Assembly: GCA_003003925.1 (NCBI GenBank)
Contig: PVWP01000006.1
Coordinates: 124,001 to 188,000 of the forward strand
DNA length: 64,000 nucleotides
Reading direction: 5' to 3'
From: Aphanothece cf. minutissima CCALA 015
Lineage (GTDB): Bacteria > Cyanobacteriota > Cyanobacteriia > PCC-6307 > Cyanobiaceae
The notes beneath the pieces are model-generated. The model was not told the DNA's origin, ran no database searches, and was given only the letters and a program-made list of their open reading frames with translations. Shown here one piece after another: positions 21,929 through 29,959 of this stretch (position 1 is its first letter; every line of letters starts with the position of its first letter). The position numbers and the translations under genes are program-made.

Positions 21929-21976
21929 AGCAAGGTTGCCAACGAACATTCCACCCCCCTCCTCCAGGAGCAGGTA

Positions 21977-22288
21977 ATGGCAAACGAAACCATGGGCATC
22001 GCCCTCGGCATGATCGAGACACGCGGTCTGGTGCCCGCCATCGAAGCGGCGGACGCCATGACCAAAGCCGCCGAGGTGCGCCTCATCGGTCGCGAATTCG
22101 TCGGTGGCGGCTACGTGACCGTCCTGGTGCGGGGTGAAACCGGTGCCGTGAACGCCGCCGTCCGTGCCGGCGCCGATGCCTGCGAGCGGGTGGGCGACGG
22201 CCTGGTGGCCGCCCACATCATCGCCCGTCCCCACCGCGAGGTGGAGCCGGCGCTGAACAGCAGCTTCGGCCTGGGATCGAAGGACTGA
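21977..22288 (+). CDS. csoS1A: Major carboxysome shell protein CsoS1
   Basis: Single BMC-domain hexamer that tiles the facets of the alpha-carboxysome shell. It has 103 residues, with the hallmark order ALGMIETRGLVPAIEAADAM, FVGGGYVTV, GAVNAAVRAGADA and HIIARPH. It opens the main cso operon, 51 bases before cbbL. The BMC part is almost identical to that of csoS1E 7 kb downstream, also at DNA level (see finding). The exact paralogue letter (A versus C) is not meaningful here because only one short copy is present in the window. Confidence 0.96.
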   Translation: MANETMGIALGMIETRGLVPAIEAADAMTKAAEVRLIGREFVGGGYVTVLVRGETGAVNAAVRAGADACERVGDGLVAAHIIARPHREVEPALNSSFGLGSKD

Positions 22289-22313
22289 GCGGTCGGCTGA
22301 CCCTCTGAGTTTT

Positions 22314-22333
22314 CCATCCGAACCCATCCGAAC
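22314..22333 (+). repeat. 10-base tandem repeat just before cbbL
   Basis: CCATCCGAAC is present twice head to tail (22314-22323, 22324-22333), ending six bases before the cbbL ATG, where a ribosome site would be expected. No Shine-Dalgarno is seen there. Confidence 0.6.
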
Positions 22334-22339
22334 AATCCC

Positions 22340-23752
22340 ATGAGCAAGAAGTACGACGCCGGGGTCAAGGAGTACCGCGACACTTACTGGACTCCCGATT
22401 ACGTCCCCCTCGACACCGACCTGCTGGCCTGTTTCAAGTGCACCGGCCAGGAAGGTGTGCCCAAGGAAGAGGTGGCTGCCGCCGTGGCCGCCGAGTCCTC
22501 CACCGGCACCTGGTCCACCGTGTGGTCCGAGCTCCTCACCGATCTCGACTTCTACAAGGGCCGCTGCTACCGCATCGAAGACGTCCCTGGTGACAAGGAG
22601 TCCTTCTACGCGTTCATCGCCTACCCCCTCGACCTGTTCGAGGAAGGCTCCGTGACCAACGTGCTCACCTCCCTGGTGGGCAACGTGTTCGGCTTCAAGG
22701 CCCTGCGCCACCTGCGCCTGGAAGACATCCGCTTCCCGATGGCCTTCATCAAGACCTGCCCCGGCCCGCCGAACGGCATCCACGTCGAACGCGACCGGAT
22801 GAACAAGTACGGCCGTCCCCTGCTGGGTTGCACCATCAAGCCGAAGCTGGGCCTGTCCGGCAAGAACTACGGCCGGGTGGTCTACGAATGCCTCCGCGGC
22901 GGTCTTGACTTCACCAAGGACGACGAAAACATCAACTCCCAGCCCTTCCAGCGCTGGCAAAACCGTTTCGAGTTCGTGGCCGAAGCCGTCCAGCTCGCCC
23001 AGGAAGAAACCGGCGAGAAGAAGGGGCACTACCTCAACTGCACCGCCGCCACTCCTGAGGAGATGTACGAGCGGGCCGAGTTCGCCAAGGAACTCGGGCA
23101 GCCGATCATCATGCACGACTACATCACCGGTGGCTTCACCGCCAACACCGGTCTGTCGAAGTGGTGCCGCAAGAACGGCATGCTGCTCCACATCCACCGT
23201 GCCATGCACGCGGTGATCGACCGCCATCCCAAGCACGGCATCCACTTCCGGGTGCTGGCCAAGTGCCTGCGCCTCTCCGGTGGCGACCAGCTCCACACCG
23301 GCACCGTGGTGGGCAAGCTCGAGGGTGACCGTCAGACCACCCTGGGCTTCATCGACCAGCTGCGCGAATCCTTCATCCCCGAAGACCGCACCCGCGGCAA
23401 CTTCTTCGATCAGGACTGGGGTTCGATGCCCGGTGTCTTCGCCGTGGCCTCCGGCGGCATCCACGTGTGGCACATGCCCGCCCTGGTCGCCATCTTCGGT
23501 GACGACTCCGTGCTGCAGTTCGGTGGTGGCACCCACGGTCACCCCTGGGGTTCGGCCGCCGGCGCCGCCGCCAACCGGGTGGCCCTCGAAGCCTGCGTCA
23601 AGGCCCGCAACGCCGGCCGCGAGATCGAGAAGGAAGGCCGCGACATCCTGACGGAAGCCGCCAAGCACAGCCCCGAGCTGGCCATCGCCCTCGAGACCTG
23701 GAAGGAAATCAAGTTCGAGTTCGACACCGTCGACAAGCTCGACGTCGGCTGA
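22340..23752 (+). CDS. cbbL: RuBisCO large subunit, form IA
   Basis: Catalytic subunit of ribulose-1,5-bisphosphate carboxylase/oxygenase. It has 470 residues, full length. The carbamylated lysine lies in [11 protein letters not shown] with its Mg2+-binding Asp-Asp/Glu, [14 protein letters not shown] is the first catalytic lysine region, and loop 6 is [11 protein letters not shown]. Being second gene of a cso operon it is the alpha-carboxysome form IA enzyme. It is expected to bind the N-terminal repeats of CsoS2 and to be reactivated by CbbX. A stem-loop follows before cbbS. Confidence 0.98.
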   Translation: MSKKYDAGVKEYRDTYWTPDYVPLDTDLLACFKCTGQEGVPKEEVAAAVAAESSTGTWSTVWSELLTDLDFYKGRCYRIEDVPGDKESFYAFIAYPLDLFEEGSVTNVLTSLVGNVFGFKALRHLRLEDIRFPMAFIKTCPGPPNGIHVERDRMNKYGRPLLGCTIKPKLGLSGKNYGRVVYECLRGGLDFTKDDENINSQPFQRWQNRFEFVAEAVQLAQEETGEKKGHYLNCTAATPEEMYERAEFAKELGQPIIMHDYITGGFTANTGLSKWCRKNGMLLHIHRAMHAVIDRHPKHGIHFRVLAKCLRLSGGDQLHTGTVVGKLEGDRQTTLGFIDQLRESFIPEDRTRGNFFDQDWGSMPGVFAVASGGIHVWHMPALVAIFGDDSVLQFGGGTHGHPWGSAAGAAANRVALEACVKARNAGREIEKEGRDILTEAAKHSPELAIALETWKEIKFEFDTVDKLDVG

Positions 23753-23780
23753 TCCGACACCACGGCCCCATGCCCTGCCG

Positions 23781-23816
23781 CCGCTGACCGAGGGTGCTCC
23801 CACCCAAGGTCGGCGG
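23781..23816 (+). promoter_or_regulatory. Stem-loop in the cbbL-cbbS intergenic region
   Basis: CCGCTGACC (23781-23789) pairs with GGTCGGCGG (23808-23816) with one G-U pair, and an inner stem GGGTG/CACCC (23792-23796/23801-23805) closes on a 4-base loop. It gives a two-part 14-bp hairpin with a small internal loop. It may stabilise or process the cbbL message, setting the ratio of upstream to downstream products. There is no T-run, so it is not a simple terminator. Confidence 0.5.
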
Positions 23817-23853
23817 GGCCGGGTTCCCCAACCCATTTCCCACAAGGATCCCC

Positions 23854-24195
23854 ATGCCCTTCAAGAGCACCGTGGGTGACTACCAAACAGTCGCCACCCT
23901 GGAGACCTTCGGCTTCCTCCCGCCGATGACCCAGGACGAGATCTACGACCAGATCGCCTACATCATTGCCCAGGGCTGGAGCCCCCTGGTCGAGCACGTC
24001 CACCCCAGCCGCTCCATGGCCACCTACTGGTCGTACTGGAAGCTGCCCTTCTTCGGTGAGAAGGATCTCGGTGTGATCGTGAACGAGCTCGAGTCGTGCC
24101 ACCGGGCCTACCCCGATCACCACGTGCGCCTCGTCGGTTACGACGCCTACACCCAGAGCCAGGGCGCCTGCTTCGTCGTGTTCGAAGGCCGCTGA
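23854..24195 (+). CDS. cbbS: RuBisCO small subunit, form IA
   Basis: Small subunit that caps the L8S8 enzyme and contributes to CsoS2 and shell interactions. The ATG at 23854 gives 113 residues beginning MPFKSTVGDYQTVATLETFG; the longer frame from 23794 is not family-like. Conserved blocks include FLPPMTQDEIYDQI, YWKLPFFG and HVRLVGYD. It stands 101 bases after cbbL with a hairpin between, and 72 bases before csoS2 with another. Confidence 0.97.
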   Translation: MPFKSTVGDYQTVATLETFGFLPPMTQDEIYDQIAYIIAQGWSPLVEHVHPSRSMATYWSYWKLPFFGEKDLGVIVNELESCHRAYPDHHVRLVGYDAYTQSQGACFVVFEGR

Positions 24196-24210
24196 TCCAG
24201 CGACCACAGC

Positions 24211-24244
24211 GGATCCCGGCCGGCGGTCGGGATCCATCACTTTT
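24211..24244 (+). promoter_or_regulatory. Hairpin with T-run between cbbS and csoS2
   Basis: GGATCCCG (24211-24218) and CGGGATCC (24228-24235) form a perfect 8-bp stem over a 9-base loop, followed by TTTT at 24241-24244. It resembles a weak intrinsic terminator and could cut read-through into csoS2, or serve as an RNA processing site, so that more RuBisCO than shell scaffold is made. Confidence 0.5.
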
Positions 24245-24267
24245 GATCATCCATTCACGGGGCGGAC

Positions 24268-26646
24268 ATGGCCAGAACCACCAGTCGGGAAGCAGCTCTG
24301 GAGCGCCGCAAGGCCCTCACCAACGGCGGCAAGAAAGCCTCCGCCCAGTTCATGTCCTCCCCGGGACGGGTGCGCACGGCCGCCGACGCCCAGCGCAGCC
24401 GCACCGAGGCCGTGAGTGCCTCCCCGGCCACGCCGGCCCCGGCCCCGACCGCTGCCCCCTCCCGTGGCGCCGCCGCCCCGCGCCGGGGCGGTTCGGCCTC
24501 CCTGACCTCCTCCTCGGCTTCCGGCCATCGCAGCAACGCCAAGCCGTTGGCGAACCCCAGCCGGAACCTGGTGCTGCAGCGCCGTGAAGCCCTCTCCCGC
24601 CGCGGCAAGCGGGCCGACACCTCCAGCGACCGCACCCGCCAGGAGGTGATGCGCGCCACCAGGTCCAGCGCCCCCGCCACCCCCGCCGTGGTCGCCAGCC
24701 CGCCCGCCGCCGCTGCCCCCGCCCCCGCGTCCTCCGGTCTGGGGGCATCGCTGGCCAACCGCGGCGCCCGCAACGGGGAGCGCCGCAACGGCACCCCCAA
24801 GCGCACCGCCCAGCACAACCCCAGCCGGGCCATCGTCATGGCCCGCCGCGAAGCCCTCTCCAAACGGGGCAAGTCCGCCAGCGCCCCCACCAGCTCCGTC
24901 GCCGCCTCGGTGGCCCGCCAGTCGAACCCCGACATGAGCAGCCGCGAGCTGGCCCAGAAGGTCCGGGAACTCAAGTGCAAGGTGGGCTCCGCCGGCAGCT
25001 CCCGCAGCGGCGGCTCCCGCCCCACCGGCCCCCGGCGTGGCCAGGCCAAGATCGATGCCGCCGCCGATGCCCACTGGAAGGTGGGGGTGAGCGAGACGGT
25101 CCGCGGCCAGGTGGTCACCGGCACCCAGGCCAACCGCTCCCTCAAGACCACCGGCAACGAGGCCAGCACCTGCCGGCCCGTCACCGGCACCGAGTACCTG
25201 GGGGCCGAGATCTTCCGCACCTTCTGCCAGAGCGATCCCACGCCCCTGCAGCCCGCCAAGGTGCGGGTCAGCGCCACCAGCCACGGCAACCGGGTGACCG
25301 GCAACGAAGTGGGCCGCTCCGAGAAGGTCACCGGCGACGAACCCGGCACCTGCAAGAACGTCACCGGCACCGAGTACATCTCCGCCAACCAGAGCGCCGC
25401 CTGGTGCGGCACCACCAGCCCCTCCCCCCGCAAGGTGGGTCTGACCCGCACCACCGCCGGCCGCCCGGTCTCCGGGGTGATCGTGGAACGGTCCGAACGG
25501 GTCACCGGCAATGAGCCCGGCGCCCATCGCCAGCTCACCGGCACCCAGTACGTGGGCGACCAGTCCCAGGTCCCCGGCCGCGCCCCGGCCAAGGTCAGCA
25601 GCCTGCACACGCTGCGGGGCACCGGCATCACCGGCACCCATGTGGGCCGCAGCGAGCACGTCACCGGCGACGAGCCGGGCTCCTGCCGCCTGGTCACCGG
25701 CGACGAATACATCGGCACCCAGCAGTACGAACAGTTCTGCGGCACCAAACCGACTCCTGAAGCCCCCAAAGTGGGCTTCAGTGTCACCAACAAGGCGCTG
25801 GTGGTGAGCGGCACCCGCACCGGCCGCTCCGAGAAGGTCACCGGCGATGAGCCCGGCACCTGCAAGGCCGTCACCGGCACCCCCTATGCCGGCCTCGAGG
25901 AGGCCGGCACCTGGTGCCCCTCCACCAAGGTGGCCGAGATCCGCCAGCGCACCCCGGTGCGCATGGGCACCGTGATGACCGGCATCCAGCCCGGCATCGG
26001 TGGCGCCATGACCGGTGCCGAGCGCGGCGCCTGCGAGGACATCACCGGCACCCCCTACATCGGCGGCGACCAGATGGCCGAGGCCTGCGGAGCCGCCACC
26101 CGGGAGGACGCCGATTTTCCCCAGCCCCTCAGCGCCCAGCCCTGGCAACAGTTCAGCGTCCAGTCCCCGGCCCGGGCCGCCCAGAGCGCCCGTCAGCGCC
26201 CCGGTGGGGTGACCGGCAACAGCTACGAGCAGGGGAACCGCATCACCGGCCCCTTCGACATGGCCGCCGACAAGGTGACCGGCACCGAGCAGTTCCGCTT
26301 CGACCGCCCCAGCCAGGAGCGGGTGCGGCTGCGGCCGCCGGCCGCGGCAGCTCCGGTGACCGTCGATGAGGACGCCCGTCCCACCTCCCGGGTCACCGGC
26401 GAGGGCATCTCCGCCGGCCTCAACATCACCGGCGACGACTGGGACCGGGGCAAGCATGTCACCGGCACCGAAGGGGCCTCGGCCCGCCGCCGCAACCCCA
26501 GCCGCGTCGGCCCGATGTCCGCGATGCCCGGCTTCCAGAACAAGCGCAACGAGGCCGTGCCCGAGCCCACCAACAAGATCACCGGATCCAGCGGCAGCAC
26601 CAGCGCCGGCTCCCTGATCACGGTCTCCGGCGGAGCCCGCGGCTGA
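24268..26646 (+). CDS. csoS2: Carboxysome assembly scaffold CsoS2
   Basis: Large disordered scaffold that gathers RuBisCO and links it to the shell. It has 792 residues. N-region: basic helical repeats near residues 8, 101 and 189 (ALERRKAL, VLQRREALSRRGKRA, VMARREALSKRGKSA) plus a fourth, diverged one near 224. M-region: six repeats starting near residues 271, 331, 389, 442, 501 and 554, each with VTG-type triplets and usually two cysteines. The third M repeat lacks both cysteines. C-region from ~620 has further VTG/ITG motifs and ends in LITVSGGARG, the shell-anchoring peptide type. I saw no sign of the internal frameshift used in some proteobacteria. Confidence 0.96.
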   Translation: MARTTSREAALERRKALTNGGKKASAQFMSSPGRVRTAADAQRSRTEAVSASPATPAPAPTAAPSRGAAAPRRGGSASLTSSSASGHRSNAKPLANPSRNLVLQRREALSRRGKRADTSSDRTRQEVMRATRSSAPATPAVVASPPAAAAPAPASSGLGASLANRGARNGERRNGTPKRTAQHNPSRAIVMARREALSKRGKSASAPTSSVAASVARQSNPDMSSRELAQKVRELKCKVGSAGSSRSGGSRPTGPRRGQAKIDAAADAHWKVGVSETVRGQVVTGTQANRSLKTTGNEASTCRPVTGTEYLGAEIFRTFCQSDPTPLQPAKVRVSATSHGNRVTGNEVGRSEKVTGDEPGTCKNVTGTEYISANQSAAWCGTTSPSPRKVGLTRTTAGRPVSGVIVERSERVTGNEPGAHRQLTGTQYVGDQSQVPGRAPAKVSSLHTLRGTGITGTHVGRSEHVTGDEPGSCRLVTGDEYIGTQQYEQFCGTKPTPEAPKVGFSVTNKALVVSGTRTGRSEKVTGDEPGTCKAVTGTPYAGLEEAGTWCPSTKVAEIRQRTPVRMGTVMTGIQPGIGGAMTGAERGACEDITGTPYIGGDQMAEACGAATREDADFPQPLSAQPWQQFSVQSPARAAQSARQRPGGVTGNSYEQGNRITGPFDMAADKVTGTEQFRFDRPSQERVRLRPPAAAAPVTVDEDARPTSRVTGEGISAGLNITGDDWDRGKHVTGTEGASARRRNPSRVGPMSAMPGFQNKRNEAVPEPTNKITGSSGSTSAGSLITVSGGARG

Positions 26647-26653
26647 ACCCCTG

Positions 26654-28192
26654 ATGCCCCGCCGCCCGGCCCCCACGATCCGTCCCCTCGCTCCGAGAGC
26701 CCCCCGGCGCCGTCCCGATGCCCCCTCCGGCGCCGACCTCTCCCGGCGCCTGGCGGCGGTGCGGCTGGGCCAGGGAGCCACCGGCAGCCCCCATCCGCTC
26801 ACCGACCACGCGGCCAATGCCGCCCTCGAGAACTACGACCGTGGCGTCAAGGACGCCTTCGATCGGATCGTGCCCGTGCTCAAGCGGCTCTCCGCCCTGC
26901 AGCACGAGGATGACTTCGTCGAGCGGGCCCAGGCCCTGGCCCAGGCGGAACTGGGCTTCAGCCTGCCCCTGCCGATCCTGGAGAAGGCCTGGGTCAGCCA
27001 GCTCGACATGCGCAGCCTGTTCGCCTGGTGCGTCTTCGAGACCTACGAACAGACCAGTGACGGCTTCTTCCGCGACGATCCGCTCCATGGCCAGCCCGGC
27101 AGCGCCGCCGCCGAGGACTTCAACGCCTTCCTGCTCTCCTGCGGTTTCCACCTGCTGGATGTGACCCCCTGCGCCGATGGCCGCCTGGCCCATGCCATCG
27201 CCTTCGCCCTGCGGCTGCCCTTCAGTTCGGTGCGGCGCCGTCCCCATGCCGGGGCCCTGTTCGATGTGGAGAACACGGTCAACCGCTGGGTCAAGACCGA
27301 ACACCGCCGTTACCGGGAGGGCGTCCCCAATGCTGCCCACGAGGACACCCGCTACCTGAAGGTGGTGCTCTACCACTTCAGTTCCCTTGACCCGAGCCAC
27401 GAGGGCTGCGCCGCCCACGGCAGTGACGACGCCCTGGCGGCCAGCTGCGGCCGCCAGCGGCTGATGGAGTTCCAGCAGGCCGTGGAGAACAGCTTCTGCT
27501 GCGGCGCCTCCGTCGACCTGCTGCTGCTGGGGATCGACACCGACACCGACGCCATCCGGGTGCACGTGCCGGGCATGGACGGCAGCACCCGCCTGGATCA
27601 GTGGCTCGATGCCGCCACGGTGTATGAGGCCACCCGCCACCTGGCTCCCGAGGAGGCCCGGCGCCGGATCGCCGAACTGGCGGAAGCCGCGGCGGCCTCC
27701 GCCCCCGATCCCGGCATGGTGCGGCTGATCGCCCGGCTGCTGGAGCACAACATCTCCCAGATCGACTACGTCCGCCAGTACCACGACGGCCACTACGCCG
27801 ATGCAGGCCATGCGGAGCGCTTCATCGGCGTGGGCATCGGCTTCAAGGAGATCCACCTGCGCAATCTCACCTACTTCGCCTACATGGACACGGTGGAGGA
27901 GGGCGCCCCGGACATGGACGTGGGCGTGAAGATCTTCAAGGGCCTCAACGTCTCCCGGGGCCTGCCGGTGCCCGTGGTGGTCCGCTTCGACTACAACGGC
28001 AACGTGCCCGGCGCCCGCGAGCGGGCCGTGCGCCACGCCCGCCGGGTTCAGGAGGCGATCGAGAACCGCTATTCCGACCTCTTCGCCCAGGGCCTGCTCC
28101 ATGCCCTGCTCACCGTCCGCGATCAGGAGCGCCACGCGCCCGCCGAGGCGGTAGGTTCCACCATCAGCCTCACCACCGCAGGAGGGCACTGA
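26654..28192 (+). CDS. csoSCA: Carboxysomal carbonic anhydrase CsoSCA (CsoS3)
   Basis: Zinc carbonic anhydrase of the diverged beta class. It dehydrates bicarbonate to CO2 for RuBisCO inside the carboxysome. It has 512 residues. A basic disordered N-terminus (about 40 residues) that can bind RuBisCO comes first, then a helical domain. The catalytic half follows with candidate zinc-site segments DPSHEGCAAHGSDD (about residues 249-262) and FCCGASVD (about 279). A second, degenerate half ends the protein. It begins 7 bases after csoS2. Which exact cysteines bind zinc I infer from the family and have not proven. Confidence 0.95.
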   Translation: MPRRPAPTIRPLAPRAPRRRPDAPSGADLSRRLAAVRLGQGATGSPHPLTDHAANAALENYDRGVKDAFDRIVPVLKRLSALQHEDDFVERAQALAQAELGFSLPLPILEKAWVSQLDMRSLFAWCVFETYEQTSDGFFRDDPLHGQPGSAAAEDFNAFLLSCGFHLLDVTPCADGRLAHAIAFALRLPFSSVRRRPHAGALFDVENTVNRWVKTEHRRYREGVPNAAHEDTRYLKVVLYHFSSLDPSHEGCAAHGSDDALAASCGRQRLMEFQQAVENSFCCGASVDLLLLGIDTDTDAIRVHVPGMDGSTRLDQWLDAATVYEATRHLAPEEARRRIAELAEAAAASAPDPGMVRLIARLLEHNISQIDYVRQYHDGHYADAGHAERFIGVGIGFKEIHLRNLTYFAYMDTVEEGAPDMDVGVKIFKGLNVSRGLPVPVVVRFDYNGNVPGARERAVRHARRVQEAIENRYSDLFAQGLLHALLTVRDQERHAPAEAVGSTISLTTAGGH

Positions 28193-28194
28193 CC

Positions 28195-28509
28195 ATGTTG
28201 ATCTGCAAGGTGGTCAAACCCCTGGTCTCCACCAACCGCATCCCCGATTTCGAGCACAAGCACCTGCAGGTGGTCCAGGACGGCAGCACCCAGAAGGTGG
28301 CCGTCGACGCGGTGGGCTGCATCCCGGGCGACTGGGTGATCTGCGTCGGCAGTTCCGCCGCCCGCGAGGCGGCGGGCAGCAAGTCGTACCCGAGCGACCT
28401 CACGATCGTGGGGATCATCGACCACTGGGACCCCGACGCCGGCAAGGCCACCCCGCCAGCGAGCGGCACCCCCAGCGCTGCGCCGGCGCCCCAGGGAGGC
28501 AAGGCCTGA
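28195..28509 (+). CDS. csoS4A: Carboxysome vertex protein CsoS4A
   Basis: Pentameric BMV (EutN/CcmL-like) protein that closes the vertices of the icosahedral shell. It has 104 residues, beginning LICKVVKPLVSTNRI and containing the pentamer-pore region DWVICVGSSAAREAAG. A ~20-residue Pro/Ala-rich tail is extra. It starts 2 bases after csoSCA and its stop overlaps the ATG of csoS4B (ATG at 28509), so the two vertex proteins are translationally coupled. Confidence 0.95.
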   Translation: MLICKVVKPLVSTNRIPDFEHKHLQVVQDGSTQKVAVDAVGCIPGDWVICVGSSAAREAAGSKSYPSDLTIVGIIDHWDPDAGKATPPASGTPSAAPAPQGGKA

Positions 28510-28760
28510 TGGAGATCATGCAGGTCACCGGATCCCTGGTCTGCACCCAGCGGGTGCCCGGCCTCGAGCACTGGAACCTGCGGGTGCTGCGCAACACCAA
28601 AGGCAAGCTCAGCGTCGCCGTGGATCCGGTCGGGGCCTCCCCCGGCAACTGGGTCTTCACCGCCAGCGGCTCGGCCGCCCGCTTCGCCTGCGGCAACCCC
28701 GAAACGCACACCGATCTCACCATCGGCGGCATCATCGACTTCTGGGAACCGGACGGGTAA
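28509..28760 (+). CDS. csoS4B: Carboxysome vertex protein CsoS4B
   Basis: Second BMV pentamer protein of the alpha-carboxysome, 83 residues, the usual short form. Conserved stretches are MQVTGSLVCTQRVPGLEH and NWVFTASGSAARFA, and the end is IIDFWEPDG. It overlaps the last base of csoS4A. CsoS4A and CsoS4B are both needed for sealed shells in studied organisms. The next gene, csoS1E, starts 50 bases later. Confidence 0.95.
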   Translation: MEIMQVTGSLVCTQRVPGLEHWNLRVLRNTKGKLSVAVDPVGASPGNWVFTASGSAARFACGNPETHTDLTIGGIIDFWEPDG

Positions 28761-28810
28761 GCGCCCCTCCCATCGCCGCCCCGCCCGTTCCTCCTCCCCC
28801 CGCCCGTTCC

Positions 28811-29473
28811 ATGGCCAGCCGCACCCCCCGCTCCGGTCCCGACGCCACCGTCACACCGGCCCCGGCCCCCCCGGCGGCGGCGCCGGCCTCCGCTCCTGCA
28901 GCGGCGGCCGGGGGGGCGGCCGGAGGCGGCAGCCCGCCGGCCCTGCCACCGGCGGCCGTGGCCAAGCCGGCGGAACCCAAACCGGCGGCCACCACCCGGG
29001 CCCCACGGGCGGCCCGCTCCAGCCCGGCGACCCGGCAGCCGCGCCGGACCACCGCCAAGGCCGCCACGGCGACCAGCCAGCGCTCCAGCGCCTCGAGCCC
29101 CAGCCGCCGCGACAGCGGCGGTGCCGGCACCCCCCCCAAGACCCCCACTCCCCGTACCCCCTCCATGGCCCCCACCATCCACGGCATCGCCCTCGGTCTG
29201 ATCGAAACCCGGGGCCTGGTGCCGGCGATCGAGGCGGCGGACGCCATGACCAAGGCCGCGGAAGTCACCCTGATCGCCCGGGAGTTCGTCGGTGGCGGCT
29301 ACGTCACCGTGATGGTCCGCGGTGAGACCGGCGCCGTGAACGCCGCCGTGCGGGCCGGCGCCGATGCCTGCGAGCGGGTCGGCGACGGCCTGGTGGCGGC
29401 CCACATCATTGCCCGTCCCCACAGCGAGGTGGAGCCGGCCCTGGCGGCCTCCGGCGTCGGCCGCAGGGGCTGA
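28811..29473 (+). CDS. csoS1E: Carboxysome shell protein CsoS1E with long disordered N-terminal extension
   Basis: 220 residues in two parts. Residues 1-118 are almost wholly Ala/Pro/Thr/Ser/Arg, basic and low in complexity, with nothing hydrophobic, so probably disordered. Residues 119-220 are a BMC domain nearly identical to CsoS1 (ALGLIETRGLVPAIEAADAM, FVGGGYVTVMV, HIIARPH). The ATG at 29165 could start a plain 102-residue CsoS1-like protein, so one gene might give two products; neither start has a clear ribosome site. In alpha-cyanobacteria an extended BMC protein at this place is called CsoS1E. The basic tail may contact RuBisCO, CsoS2 or DNA, which is inference. Confidence 0.85.
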   Translation: MASRTPRSGPDATVTPAPAPPAAAPASAPAAAAGGAAGGGSPPALPPAAVAKPAEPKPAATTRAPRAARSSPATRQPRRTTAKAATATSQRSSASSPSRRDSGGAGTPPKTPTPRTPSMAPTIHGIALGLIETRGLVPAIEAADAMTKAAEVTLIAREFVGGGYVTVMVRGETGAVNAAVRAGADACERVGDGLVAAHIIARPHSEVEPALAASGVGRRG

Positions 29474-29478
29474 TCCCC

Positions 29479-29946
29479 ATGGACGCCGCCCATCCGCGCG
29501 TCCTCGGCTACCTGGGCCGCGCGTTGAGTCTGGAGCTGTCGGCCGTGCAGCAGTACATGACCCAGGCCTCCCTTGTGGAGCTCTGGGGCGACACCAGTGC
29601 CGCCGAACGGTTCCGCCAGGAGACCGTCGAAGAGATGCGGCACGCCGAACGGCTAGTGCAGCGCATGCTGCAGCTGGGGGTGGCCCCCGCCGCCTCCCAG
29701 CTGCGTCCGGTCGGCCACGCCGCCGACCTGGAGGGTCTGCTGCGCCTCAACGCCGTCCTCGAGGAGGACCTGATCCAGCACTACGGCGAAGCGATGCGCT
29801 TCTGCCTGCTGATCGGCGATGGCAACAATGCGTCCTTCTTCCGTGCCCTGCGGGACGAAGAACAGCAGCATGGGGAGGATCTGGCGGCCTGGATCGGCAG
29901 CCTTGCCGCCGTCCCGTCCAGGGCCCTGCAACGGGCCACCTTCTGA
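29479..29946 (+). CDS. Ferritin-like / bacterioferritin-related protein of the cso operon
   Basis: Four-helix ferritin-like protein of 155 residues with the diiron ligand pattern spread over the helices: LELSAVQQY, ETVEEMRHAERL, EEDLIQHYGEA and RDEEQQHGEDL. This fits bacterioferritin-type iron oxidation or storage, but the substrate is not proven. Similar genes follow csoS1 genes in many alpha-carboxysome operons, in bacteria as well as cyanobacteria. It lies 5 bases after csoS1E and 13 bases before ndhF4, so it is part of the same unit. Confidence 0.85.
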   Translation: MDAAHPRVLGYLGRALSLELSAVQQYMTQASLVELWGDTSAAERFRQETVEEMRHAERLVQRMLQLGVAPAASQLRPVGHAADLEGLLRLNAVLEEDLIQHYGEAMRFCLLIGDGNNASFFRALRDEEQQHGEDLAAWIGSLAAVPSRALQRATF

Positions 29947-29959
29947 CGTCTCTCCCCCT

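Noticed and set aside
25078..26130. Regularly spaced similar DNA blocks that might suggest an array or tandem repeat
   Set aside because: They are the protein M repeats of CsoS2, with 150-180 base period and diverged DNA, not CRISPR repeats and spacers.
24247..26817. An 856-codon open frame opposite csoS2, with repeated motifs
   Set aside because: The repeats mirror the CsoS2 repeats on the other strand; CsoS2 is certain and the antisense frame has no family likeness.
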